Assembly: GCA_002337055.1 (NCBI GenBank)
Contig: DDFG01000004.1
Span: 748,382-812,381, forward strand
DNA: 64,000 nucleotides
Origin: Betaproteobacteria bacterium UBA1934
GTDB lineage: Bacteria; Pseudomonadota; Gammaproteobacteria; Burkholderiales; Rhodocyclaceae
Reading direction: 5' to 3'
Part shown: positions 1 through 7,892 of the stretch, piece by piece
Layout: the number at the start of each line of letters is the position of its first letter
Numbering within the stretch: the first letter of the stretch is position 1
The notes under the pieces: model-generated
The model's database searches: none
Told to the model about the DNA's origin: nothing
The model's input: only the letters and a program-made list of their open reading frames with translations
Position numbers and translations under genes: made by a program

Positions 1-2367
1 ATGGTCGTAAAAGGCGGCGATCAGTTCGTCATCGACCAGCACATCCTGCCGCCGCTGCTTGTGCTCGATGTTCTCGATTTCGCGGATCAGCTTCTGGTTG
101 TGCTGGAAGAAGGGCCAGCGCTTGGCGTAGGCCTCGTCGATTTCGCCGGCCACCAGCCCCTGCCGGATGAAAATCTCGCGGCCCTCGGCGGGCGCCAGCG
201 GGCCGTAGTGGATGCGCCGTTTGGAAGTCACCACCACGCCGTAGAGCGTCGTCCGCTCCCAGGCGGCGACCTGCATGGATTTCTTCTCCCAGTGCGGGTC
301 GAAATAGGTGCGCTTGATCAGGTGGGCGCCAACCTCTTCCAGCCAGTCCGGCTCGATCTTCGCCACGCAGCGGGCGAAGAGCCGCGTCGTTTCGGTGATT
401 TCGGCGGCGACGATCCATTTGCCGGCTTTTTTCTGCAAGGCCGAGCCGGGGTGGATCAGGTAGCGGATGCCGCGCGCGCCGAGGTAGTAGCCCGATTCGT
501 CCGACTTGCAGCCGAGGTTGCCGAGCAGGCCCGTGAGCAGCGCCTTGTGGATGGCGGCGTAGTCGCCGGGCTTGTCGTTCTCCTTCCAGCCCAGTTCGCT
601 GACCATGGCGTGCAACTGACCCCAGACCTCGCGCCATTCGCGCATGCGGAGCGCGGAGAGGAAGTGCGCGTGCAGGGTGTCGAGCAACTGCCGGTTCGAT
701 TTCTTGTGTTCGAGCGCATTCTGGTACCAGTTCCACAGCTTCAGCCAACTCAGGAATTCCGATTTCTCGTCGGCAAAGAGCTTGTGCTTTTCGTCCGCCG
801 CCTGCTGGCGATCGAGCGGGCGTTCGCGCGGGTCCTGGGTGGAGAGCGCGGCGGCGATGATCAGCCCTTCTTTCAGGCAGCCGAGATCGCGCGCGGCGAC
901 GATCAGGCGGCCGATGCGCGGGTCGAGCGGCAGCTTGGCCAGACCGTGGCCGATGCCGGTGAGCGTATTGTTTTCGTCCAGCGCGCCGAGTTCCTGCAAC
1001 AGCGCGTAGCCGTCGGCCACGGCCTTGCCGGGCGGCGGCTCGATGAAGGGGAAGTGCTCGACCTCGGTCAGGCGCAGCGACTTCATGCGCAGGATGACGC
1101 CGGCCAGCGAGGAGCGCAGGATTTCCGGGTCGGTGTAAGGCGGGCGGGCGTTGAAATCGGCCTCGTCGTAAAGACGGATGCAAACGCCAGCAGCGACGCG
1201 GCCGCAGCGCCCGGCCCGCTGCCGCGCCGCCGCCTGCGAAATGGCCTCGACCTGCAACTGCTCGACCTTGTTGCGGTAGGAATAGCGCTTGACCCGCGCC
1301 AGCCCCGTATCGACCACGTAGCGGATGCCCGGCACGGTGAGCGAGGTTTCGGCAACGTTGGTGGCGAGCACGATGCGCCGCGCGCCGGAAGGCTTGAAAA
1401 TCCGGTCCTGCTCGCCGGCCGAGAGGCGCGAGAAGAGCGGCAGAATCTCGGTGTGGGGCGGGTGGCGCTTCCTCAGCGCCTCGGCCGCCTCGCGGATTTC
1501 GCGCTCGCCGGGCAGGAAGACCAGCGTATCGCCGGGGCCGAGGCGGTTCACTTCATCGACGGCATCGACGATGGCGTCGTAGAGATCGCGCTCGTCGTCC
1601 TTGTCATCGCTTTGCACCGGACGGTGGCGGATTTCCACCGGGTAAAGCCGGCCCGACACCTCGATCACCGGCGCGCCGTTGAAATGGGCGGCGAAACGCT
1701 CGGCATCGATGGTCGCCGAGGTGACGATCACTTTCAGGTCGGGGCGCTTGGGCAGCAACTGCTTCAGGTAACCGAGCAGGAAATCGATATTCAGGCTGCG
1801 CTCGTGCGCCTCGTCGATGATGATCGTGTCGTAGGCATTCAGGTAGGGGTCGGTCTGCGTCTCGGCGAGCAGGATACCGTCGGTCATCAGCTTGATCACC
1901 GATTCGGGAATGGTCTTGTCCTGAAAACGGATCTTGACCCCGACGCCCATGCCGACCTGGGTCTGCAACTCCTGCGCCACCCGCGTCGCCACGGAGCGCG
2001 CCGCCAGACGGCGCGGCTGGGTGTGGCCGATGTAGCCGGTCGCCCCGCGCCCGAGGGCTATGCAGATTTTGGGCAGTTGCGTCGTCTTGCCCGAACCGGT
2101 TTCGCCGCAGACGATGACCACCTGATGCTTGGCGATCAGCTCGGCGATTTCGGCTCGGCGTTCATTGACGGGCAGGTCTTCCTGAAACACCGGCTTGGGC
2201 AGGCGCTCACGGCGTTTGGCGACGATGCCGCGCGAGCGTTCGTAGAGGGCGTTCAGATCGGCCTGCGCCTTCTGCCGGCGCGGCCCCTGCACATTTTTCA
2301 GTTCGCGGAAAAGCGACTTCAGGCGCGGCCTATCGGCCGCCAGGCAATCGGAAAAATCGGAACGCAT
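1..2367 (-). CDS. hrpA: ATP-dependent RNA helicase HrpA (C-terminal part beyond window)
   Basis: DEAH-box RNA helicase of the HrpA family; in E. coli it acts on mRNA processing and stalled ribosomes in the cytoplasm. The minus frame is open for 789 codons from an ATG at 2367 to the window edge. It shows Walker A GETGSGKTTQ (about residues 88-97), DEAH at 185-188 followed by ER, a SAT motif, and the helicase C motif QRAGRCGR. HrpA is usually about 1300 residues, so roughly the last 500 are missing here. The start ATG shares one base with the crcB stop codon (TGATG), which implies translational coupling. A long plus-strand reading frame over the same bases is its antisense shadow. Confidence 0.93.
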   Translation of the reverse strand, partial: MRSDFSDCLAADRPRLKSLFRELKNVQGPRRQKAQADLNALYERSRGIVAKRRERLPKPVFQEDLPVNERRAEIAELIAKHQVVIVCGETGSGKTTQLPKICIALGRGATGYIGHTQPRRLAARSVATRVAQELQTQVGMGVGVKIRFQDKTIPESVIKLMTDGILLAETQTDPYLNAYDTIIIDEAHERSLNIDFLLGYLKQLLPKRPDLKVIVTSATIDAERFAAHFNGAPVIEVSGRLYPVEIRHRPVQSDDKDDERDLYDAIVDAVDEVNRLGPGDTLVFLPGEREIREAAEALRKRHPPHTEILPLFSRLSAGEQDRIFKPSGARRIVLATNVAETSLTVPGIRYVVDTGLARVKRYSYRNKVEQLQVEAISQAAARQRAGRCGRVAAGVCIRLYDEADFNARPPYTDPEILRSSLAGVILRMKSLRLTEVEHFPFIEPPPGKAVADGYALLQELGALDENNTLTGIGHGLAKLPLDPRIGRLIVAARDLGCLKEGLIIAAALSTQDPRERPLDRQQAADEKHKLFADEKSEFLSWLKLWNWYQNALEHKKSNRQLLDTLHAHFLSALRMREWREVWGQLHAMVSELGWKENDKPGDYAAIHKALLTGLLGNLGCKSDESGYYLGARGIRYLIHPGSALQKKAGKWIVAAEITETTRLFARCVAKIEPDWLEEVGAHLIKRTYFDPHWEKKSMQVAAWERTTLYGVVVTSKRRIHYGPLAPAEGREIFIRQGLVAGEIDEAYAKRWPFFQHNQKLIREIENIEHKQRRQDVLVDDELIAAFYDH

Positions 2368-2756
2368 CAGGAGAAAATGCGGGTCGCGCCGACCGTCAGC
2401 AGGCCAAGATATGTGGCGATCAGCGAACCGGCCAGATGCACGCCGGCCAACGCCAGCGCCCAGCCCGGCTGCTGCGCCAGCAGGCGCTCGACGACCTCGG
2501 CCGAAAAGGTCGAAAAAGTGGTCAGGCCGCCGAGGAACCCAGTGATGGCGAACAGTTTGAGTTCAGCCGGCAAGCCATGGTGGAGATGAAAAACGCCGAC
2601 CGCCAGACCTACCAGATAGCCGCCGATAACGTTCGCCGCCAGCGTGCCGAGCGGCAACATGATGAAGAGCGGATTGAGCGCCAGGCCGAGCGCCCAGCGC
2701 GCCCAAGCGCCCAGCGCCGCACCGGCGCCCACCGCAAGCAGACCGTACGTATTCAT
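2367..2756 (-). CDS. crcB: Fluoride ion channel CrcB/Fluc
   Basis: A 129-residue inner-membrane protein of the CrcB/Fluc family, dual-topology dimers that export fluoride. Four hydrophobic segments are visible. Family signatures are the N-terminal GAALGAWARW stretch, the NVIGGYLVG segment and the phenylalanine-box region GGLTTFSTFSAE. I chose ATG 2756 because it gives the usual family length; an in-frame upstream start adds residues without homology. A TACAAT -10-like element lies on the minus strand at 2784-2789, with a poor -35. The gene is the upstream partner of hrpA, with a one-base overlap. I found no convincing fluoride riboswitch upstream. Confidence 0.92.
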   Translation of the reverse strand: MNTYGLLAVGAGAALGAWARWALGLALNPLFIMLPLGTLAANVIGGYLVGLAVGVFHLHHGLPAELKLFAITGFLGGLTTFSTFSAEVVERLLAQQPGWALALAGVHLAGSLIATYLGLLTVGATRIFS

Positions 2757-2826
2757 CGGAGAGTCATCCCGTTCATGCATGCCATTGTACACTGAGGCCC
2801 CGCCACGCCGCCGCGATTCAGGCAGA

Positions 2827-3558
2827 ATGGCGGGCATGACGACGCCGCTCACCTGCCCGACCTGCTCCGGGGCCATGCTCGCCGTGGATTTTCCGCGCAA
2901 GCCGGAAGGCACGCTGACACTCGACCTCTGTTTTACCTGCCAGGGCATCTGGTTCGACGAGTTTGAGAGCCTGCAACTGGCGCCGGCCGGCACGCTCGAA
3001 CTCTTTAACCAGATCCGCGCGCATCACGACGATCCGCGCACCCCGTGGCAGGCGCAACTGCACTGCCCGCGCTGCCGCGATCCGCTGATGCAGGGTTACG
3101 ATCTCTGCAAGTACGGAAAATTCAGCTATCACCGCTGCCTGCGCGGGCATGGCCGTTTCACCGCCTTTTCGGCCTTTTTGACTGAAAAGGGCTTCGTCCG
3201 CCAGCTGAATGGCGATGAAATCGCCGAACTGGCCAAGAAAGTGCAAATCATCCGCTGCTCGAGCTGCGGGGCGCCGGTCGATATCCGCACCGACACGGTC
3301 TGTGGCCACTGCCGGGCGCCGCTCGCCATCCTCGATCCACAATCGGTCGACAAGGCGCTGGAGCGCTACGGCCAGGCCGCCGCCCAAGCCGGCAAGATCG
3401 ACGTACTAACGCTGGCCGATGCGGTGTTGCAGCGCGAGCGCGACAAGTCGCAATGGACGAGGGAACAGCGAACCCACAGCGTCGCGGCCGGCGACGGCAG
3501 CGGGCTGGCTGATCTGGTTGTCGGCGGCGCCGCGCTGCTCTTCGATCTACTGAGCTGA
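2827..3558 (+). CDS. Zinc-ribbon (zf-TFIIB-like) protein
   Basis: A 243-residue cytoplasmic protein built on zinc ribbons. The N-terminus has CPTC followed by DLCFTCQGIWFDEFE, the zf-TFIIB pattern (CPxC ... CxxCxGxWxD). A second pair CPRCRDPL with YHRC and GHGRF follows, then a third ribbon CSSCGAPV ... CGHCRAPL. The C-terminus is predicted helical and ends in a short hydrophobic stretch. Start choice lies between ATG 2827, with AGG four bases upstream, and ATG 2836. It is divergent from crcB and 94 bases upstream of the glnS start. Specific function unknown; such proteins are usually annotated as zinc-binding or nucleic-acid-associated. Confidence 0.8.
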   Translation: MAGMTTPLTCPTCSGAMLAVDFPRKPEGTLTLDLCFTCQGIWFDEFESLQLAPAGTLELFNQIRAHHDDPRTPWQAQLHCPRCRDPLMQGYDLCKYGKFSYHRCLRGHGRFTAFSAFLTEKGFVRQLNGDEIAELAKKVQIIRCSSCGAPVDIRTDTVCGHCRAPLAILDPQSVDKALERYGQAAAQAGKIDVLTLADAVLQRERDKSQWTREQRTHSVAAGDGSGLADLVVGGAALLFDLLS

Positions 3559-3612
3559 GCACACCCACCGCCGGGCTTGCTGGCGAGCGCGGTAGATGAC
3601 CGGCACCGCTGT

Positions 3613-3618
3613 TAGAAT
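3613..3618 (+). promoter_or_regulatory. Candidate -10 element for glnS
   Basis: TAGAAT stands 35 bases before the GTG at 3653 and downstream of the in-frame ATG at 3596. If it is the real -10, the transcript begins near 3625 and the GTG must be the glnS start. The -35 region is weak. Confidence 0.35.
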
Positions 3619-3652
3619 AACGGCTTCCACCATTCGTCCAGGTTTCGTCGTC

Positions 3653-5425
3653 GTGACCCACGCTACGCCCCCCAACCCGCCCGCCGCCAATTTCATCAAG
3701 AACATCGTCGAGACCGACCTTGCCGCCGGCAAGCACGCCACCCGCCGCTGGGCCGGCCAGCCAGGCACCGCAGCCGATCACGCCGCTGCGCCGCTCGACC
3801 CGGCCAAGATTCGCACCCGCTTTCCGCCCGAGCCGAACGGCTATCTGCATTTCGGCCATGCCAAATCCATCCTGCTCAATTTCGGGCTCGCCGAACAATA
3901 TGGCGGCCATTGCCACTTGCGTTTCGACGATACCAACCCGGAGAAGGAAGAACAGGAATACGTCGATTCCATCATCGACGCCGTGCACTGGCTCGGCTGT
4001 TCATGGGAGAAGGACGGCGAAACCAACCTCTATTACGCCTCCAACTACTTCGACTGGATGGCCGCCTTTGCCGAGGCGCTGATCGAGCGCGGCCACGCCT
4101 ACGTTGACAGCCAGAGCGCCGAGGAGATGCGGGTCAATCGCGGCACGCTGACCGAGGCCGGCACCGATTCGCCCTTCCGCAACCGCAGCGTAGCGGAAAA
4201 CCTCGACCTGTTTACGCGCATGAAGGCCGGCGAGTTTCCGGATGGCACCCACATCCTGCGCGCCAAGATCGACATGGCCTCGCCCAACATCAACCTGCGC
4301 GACCCGGCGATCTACCGCATCCGCCACGCCACGCATCACAACACCGGCGACAAGTGGTGCGTGTACCCGATGTACACTTTCGCCCACCCAATCGAGGATG
4401 CGCTGGAGAACGTGACCCACTCCATCTGTACGCTGGAATTCGAGGACCAACGCCCGTTCTACGACTGGCTACTGGAACGCCTGGCCGAAGCCGGCCTGCT
4501 GCAACGCCCGCTGCCGCAACAGATCGAATTCTCGCGTCTCAACCTGACTTACATCGTGCTTTCCAAGCGCAAACTGATTCAACTGGTCGACGAAAAGCAC
4601 GTCGAGGGCTGGGACGACCCGCGCATGCCGACGCTGGTCGGCGCCCGCCGCCGCGGCTACACCCCGGCCGGATTCCGCCTTTTTGCCGAGCGCATCGGCG
4701 TCTCCAAGTCGGATTCGCTGATCGATTATGTCGATCTCGAAAACTGCATGCGCGACACGATGAACGAATCGGACGAGCGCCGCATCGCCGTGCTCGACCC
4801 GGTCAAGCTGATCATCACCAATTACCCGGCGGGCACCAGCGAGGAGTGCTTCGCCCCCAACCATCCGCTGAAGCCGGAACTGGGCAAGCGGGCCGTGCCG
4901 TTCTCGCGCGAACTGTGGATCGAGCGCGAGGATTTCATGGAAGAGCCGAGCAAGGGCTACCACCGTCTCTATCCGGGCAACATGGCGCGCTTGCGCTACG
5001 GCTACGTAGTCAAGTGCACCGGCTGCGAGAAGGATGCGGACGGCAAGGTCACTGCCGTGCTCTGCGAATACCTGCCGGAAACCAAGTCCGGCACGCCGGG
5101 CGCCGATTCGGTCAAGGTCAAGGGCAATCTGCACTGGGTGTCGGTGGCGCACGCCTACACCGCCGAAGTGCGCCTCTACGACCGCCTGTTCAAGGCCGCG
5201 GCACCGGGCACTGGGGGGGGCGACTTTCTGGACGACATCAATCCGACATCCAAGGTCGTCATCACCGCCCAACTCGAACCCGCGCTGAAGGAAGCGGCGC
5301 CCGAAGCGCGCTTCCAGTTCGAGCGGCACGGCTATTTCGTCGCCGACCGCGTCGATTCAAAGCCGGGTGCGCCAGTGTTCAACCGGGCGGTGACGCTGAA
5401 GGATTCGTGGGCCAAAGCGGGCTAA
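3653..5425 (+). CDS. glnS: Glutaminyl-tRNA synthetase
   Basis: Class I aminoacyl-tRNA synthetase charging tRNA-Gln. The catalytic domain shows PPEPNGYLHFGHAKS (the HIGH signature as HFGH) and VLSKRKL (KMSKS variant), plus the GlnRS-typical DDPRMPT, followed by the beta-barrel anticodon-binding domains. With the GTG start it is 590 residues, slightly longer than the E. coli enzyme (about 554), and includes a CTGCEKDADGKV insert. I prefer GTG 3653 over ATG 3596 because a -10-like hexamer lies between them and because alignable GlnRS sequence begins soon after the GTG. Directly encoded glutaminylation fits a gamma- or betaproteobacterium. Confidence 0.95.
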   Translation: MTHATPPNPPAANFIKNIVETDLAAGKHATRRWAGQPGTAADHAAAPLDPAKIRTRFPPEPNGYLHFGHAKSILLNFGLAEQYGGHCHLRFDDTNPEKEEQEYVDSIIDAVHWLGCSWEKDGETNLYYASNYFDWMAAFAEALIERGHAYVDSQSAEEMRVNRGTLTEAGTDSPFRNRSVAENLDLFTRMKAGEFPDGTHILRAKIDMASPNINLRDPAIYRIRHATHHNTGDKWCVYPMYTFAHPIEDALENVTHSICTLEFEDQRPFYDWLLERLAEAGLLQRPLPQQIEFSRLNLTYIVLSKRKLIQLVDEKHVEGWDDPRMPTLVGARRRGYTPAGFRLFAERIGVSKSDSLIDYVDLENCMRDTMNESDERRIAVLDPVKLIITNYPAGTSEECFAPNHPLKPELGKRAVPFSRELWIEREDFMEEPSKGYHRLYPGNMARLRYGYVVKCTGCEKDADGKVTAVLCEYLPETKSGTPGADSVKVKGNLHWVSVAHAYTAEVRLYDRLFKAAAPGTGGGDFLDDINPTSKVVITAQLEPALKEAAPEARFQFERHGYFVADRVDSKPGAPVFNRAVTLKDSWAKAG

Positions 5426-5441
5426 GCCCGCCGCCATCCGC

Positions 5442-5843
5442 TTAGCGATATCCCCATGCGTAGCCGCGTGGCACAGGCGGCGCATGGTGCCAGTGGCCGT
5501 GCGGACGCGGCTCCCAGCGGCCTTCCACCCAATAGCGGTGATGGCCGTGCCATGACCAGTAGCCGGGCATCCAGACCCAGCGCACGGGCGGCGGCGGCGC
5601 GACCATATCCACCGGCGGCGGCGCCGGTTGCGGGGCCACGATGTGGACCGGTGGCGGCACTGGCGTCGGTGCGACGATATGCACGGGTGGCGGCGCCGCG
5701 CCCCAATATGCACCCGGCGTCGACAGATCGACCGCCCAGTTGCCGCCGTTCATGCGGACGCCGATGGCCGGATCGGCCTGTGCCGGGATCGCCAGACCAC
5801 CCCATCCGAGCAGGGCGGCCGTGAGAAGAACGATGTTTCGCAT
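5442..5843 (-). CDS. Secreted Pro/His/Trp-rich YXWGXW-like repeat protein
   Basis: A 133-residue exported protein. The Sec signal peptide is MRNIVLLTAALLGWGGLAIPAQA with likely cleavage after AQA. The mature part carries three degenerate copies of PPPVHIVAP/PPPVDMVAP, then WMPGYWSWHGHHRYWVEGRWEP-like aromatic/His-rich sequence resembling the YXWGXW families of periplasmic and surface proteins. The SD is strong: GGAGG lies six bases before the ATG. It is convergent with glnS (16-base gap) and divergent from pyrF. Function is unknown; His and Trp richness would allow metal or polymer binding, but that is speculation. Confidence 0.8.
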   Translation of the reverse strand: MRNIVLLTAALLGWGGLAIPAQADPAIGVRMNGGNWAVDLSTPGAYWGAAPPPVHIVAPTPVPPPVHIVAPQPAPPPVDMVAPPPPVRWVWMPGYWSWHGHHRYWVEGRWEPRPHGHWHHAPPVPRGYAWGYR

Positions 5844-6011
5844 GATGAACCTCCGTCGTGGTTAATCCATCAACGCGATTGCGACCGCCGACGTTGAGCG
5901 GGGAAACAAATTGTTGCGCTTTCGCGGCACCGGAAATAGCGGCCCGAAACTGGTTCAACCCGGCTCCCGGATGCGACAATATTGTGTTTTTCATTCGTCG
6001 CCGCGCCGAAC

Positions 6012-6824
6012 ATGACCTTTATCGACTCTCTCGCCGCCGCCTGGCGCCAGAACAATTCCCTTCTCTGCGTCGGGCTCGACCCGGATCCCGCCAAATTCCC
6101 GGCCCACCTCCGAGGCCGCGACGACGCCATTTTCGAGTTCTGTGCCGCCATCGCCGACGCCACCGCCGACCTTGTCTGCGCCTTCAAGCCGCAGATCGCC
6201 TACTTCGCCGCTCGCCGTGCCGAAGCGCAACTGGAAGCGCTGATCGCACATATCCACGAAAAGCACCCTGGCATCCCGGTCATTCTCGACGCCAAGCGGG
6301 GCGACATCGGCAGCACCGCCGAGCAATACGCCGTCGAGGCGTTCGAGCGTTTCCGGGCCGACGCGGTGACGATCAACCCCTACATGGGCCGCGATTCGGT
6401 CGAGCCTTACCTGGCGTACCGCGACAAGGGCGTCATTCTGCTCTGCCGGACATCCAACCCCGGCGGCAGCGACCTCCAGTTTCTCGACGTCGGCGGTGAA
6501 AAGCTCTATGAACGTGTTGCCCGACTGGTCGCCACGGAATGGAACGACAATGGCCAGTGCGCGCTGGTGGTCGGCGCCACCTTTCCGGCCGAGATCGCGC
6601 GCGTCCGCGCCCTGGTCGGCGACTTGCCGCTGCTGGTGCCGGGCATCGGCGCCCAAGGCGGCGATATCGAGGCGACGGTGGGCGCCGGAAAAACTGGTGC
6701 CGGCACGGGTCTGATGATCAACTCCTCGCGCGCCATCCTCTACGCCGGCAAGGACGAGCATTTCGCCGCCGCGGCACGGGCAGCAGCTCTGGAAACACGA
6801 GACGCGATCAACCGTTTCCGTTAA
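6012..6824 (+). CDS. pyrF: Orotidine 5'-phosphate decarboxylase
   Basis: Decarboxylates OMP to UMP, the last step of de novo pyrimidine synthesis. The 270-residue product is the longer type 2 form and carries the catalytic DAKRGDI motif (residues about 87-93), preceded by the FKPQIAYF strand, with the phosphate-binding region PGIGAQGGD near residue 210. ATG 6012 gives MTFIDSLAAAW, the usual family N-terminus; an ATG ten codons upstream adds non-conserved residues. Its stop overlaps the start of the next gene by one base (TAATG). Confidence 0.95.
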   Translation: MTFIDSLAAAWRQNNSLLCVGLDPDPAKFPAHLRGRDDAIFEFCAAIADATADLVCAFKPQIAYFAARRAEAQLEALIAHIHEKHPGIPVILDAKRGDIGSTAEQYAVEAFERFRADAVTINPYMGRDSVEPYLAYRDKGVILLCRTSNPGGSDLQFLDVGGEKLYERVARLVATEWNDNGQCALVVGATFPAEIARVRALVGDLPLLVPGIGAQGGDIEATVGAGKTGAGTGLMINSSRAILYAGKDEHFAAAARAAALETRDAINRFR

Positions 6825-7654
6825 TGCGCCCACGACTCACCCCGTTCGCCCGTCACATTGCACGCGTACTGGCGTGCGCACCGGGGTTGTGGTCATTGAC
6901 CGCCATGGCGTTGCCGCCCCATATGCCGGTGCCGGGCGGGGTGGCCGTCCTGACGCTGGCTCCGGCAACACAGCCAGCGCCCGCCGCTAGCCTTCGGGGA
7001 CGACCGCTGGCGGTGGTGCAATCCAGCGGCCAATGGCACGCGCTGATCGGGCTTTCCCTCGACACACCGCCAGGCCGTCAGGAAATCACCGTTGATGAAA
7101 GGCGGCACCTGACTTTCACGGTCGTCGCCAAGGCGTATCCAATTCAGAAACTCCAGATCCGCGAGCAGAACAAGGTGACGCCCGATGCAGAGGAACTGGC
7201 GCGCATCGCGGCCGAGCGCGAAATCACCGAACGCCTCAAGCTGACTTTCCGCAGCGTCGAACCCGACACCAATTTCAGTTTGCCGGCCGCTGGCCCGCTT
7301 TCGTCGCGCTTTGGTCTGCGCCGCATTTTCAACGGCCTGCCGCGCGCGCCGCACGCCGGGCTGGACGTGCGCGCCCAAGCGGGTGCTCCGGTTACGGCGC
7401 CTGCGAGCGGTATCGTCATCAACGTGGGCGACTACTTCTTCAATGGCAACACGGTTTTCGTCGACCACGGCAGCGGCTTGATCACCGCCTACATGCATCT
7501 CTCGCGCACAACCGTGCGGGAAGGCGAGCGCGTCACCCGCGGTCAGGCTCTCGGCGCCGTCGGCGCCACCGGCCGGGCCACCGGGCCACATCTGCACTGG
7601 GCGGTCTTTCTGAACGGTACCGCAGTCGATCCCGAGCTCTTTCTCGCCAAATGA
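6824..7654 (+). CDS. M23 (LytM) family metallopeptidase, exported
   Basis: A 276-residue peptidoglycan-endopeptidase-like protein. After a hydrophobic N-terminal export segment (about residues 10-30) comes a beta-rich N-terminal domain, then a LytM domain at about residues 155-275. Zinc ligands are visible: PHAGLDVRA (HxxxD) and the HLHW motif near the C-terminus, both required for activity in M23 enzymes. SSRFGLRRIFNG is the typical domain start. The gene is coupled to pyrF by a one-base stop/start overlap. Likely periplasmic, acting in cell-wall remodelling. An intact zinc site argues for an active enzyme rather than a degenerate EnvC-type activator. Confidence 0.9.
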   Translation: MRPRLTPFARHIARVLACAPGLWSLTAMALPPHMPVPGGVAVLTLAPATQPAPAASLRGRPLAVVQSSGQWHALIGLSLDTPPGRQEITVDERRHLTFTVVAKAYPIQKLQIREQNKVTPDAEELARIAAEREITERLKLTFRSVEPDTNFSLPAAGPLSSRFGLRRIFNGLPRAPHAGLDVRAQAGAPVTAPASGIVINVGDYFFNGNTVFVDHGSGLITAYMHLSRTTVREGERVTRGQALGAVGATGRATGPHLHWAVFLNGTAVDPELFLAK

Positions 7655-7690
7655 TGCGGCCTTTCAACCCTCTCGCGCCCGCCATTGGGC

Positions 7691-7718
7691 TTGGCAGCGT
7701 ATTTGTTTGTACTATCAT
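7691..7718 (+). promoter_or_regulatory. Sigma70-like promoter of the hybrid kinase gene
   Basis: TTGGCA (7691-7696), 16-base spacer, TATCAT (7713-7718). Predicted transcription start is near 7725, which leaves a leader of about 168 bases before the ATG at 7893. Confidence 0.5.
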
Positions 7719-7775
7719 GGAACTGCGGCCATCTGGATCTGTCGACCCGTAGTTGCGCGATAGACCACAAAATTA

Positions 7776-7806
7776 GGCGCCCCTCGCCAAACGAGGCGTA
7801 TGCGCC
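7776..7806 (+). other. Stable hairpin in the 5' leader of the hybrid kinase
   Basis: Outer stem GGCGC (7776-7780) pairs with GCGCC (7802-7806). Inner stem CCTCG (7782-7786) pairs with CGAGG (7792-7796) around loop CCAAA. A small CCAG/CTGG helix follows at 7805-7819. It could be a regulatory RNA element or simply structured leader; I do not recognise a known riboswitch class. Confidence 0.4.
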
Positions 7807-7892
7807 AGCATGAAACTGGAGGAGAGACGTTCTGCCATCCCGGCGGCGCGGACTCTGCTGTGTACAACGGCTACCGGAGACGCCCCTAACTC

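Noticed and set aside
1..2589. Very long plus-strand open frame (862 codons) opposite hrpA
   Set aside because: The opposite strand encodes a clear HrpA with Walker A and DEAH motifs in the matching antisense phase; high GC makes such shadows common.
2757..2826. Fluoride riboswitch upstream of crcB
   Set aside because: The short region does not show the conserved pseudoknot pattern; only a weak -10-like element is visible.
5600..5710. Short repeated units as a possible CRISPR-like array
   Set aside because: The repeats are in-frame codons for PPPVHIVAP-type peptides in a small secreted protein, with no spacers of constant length.
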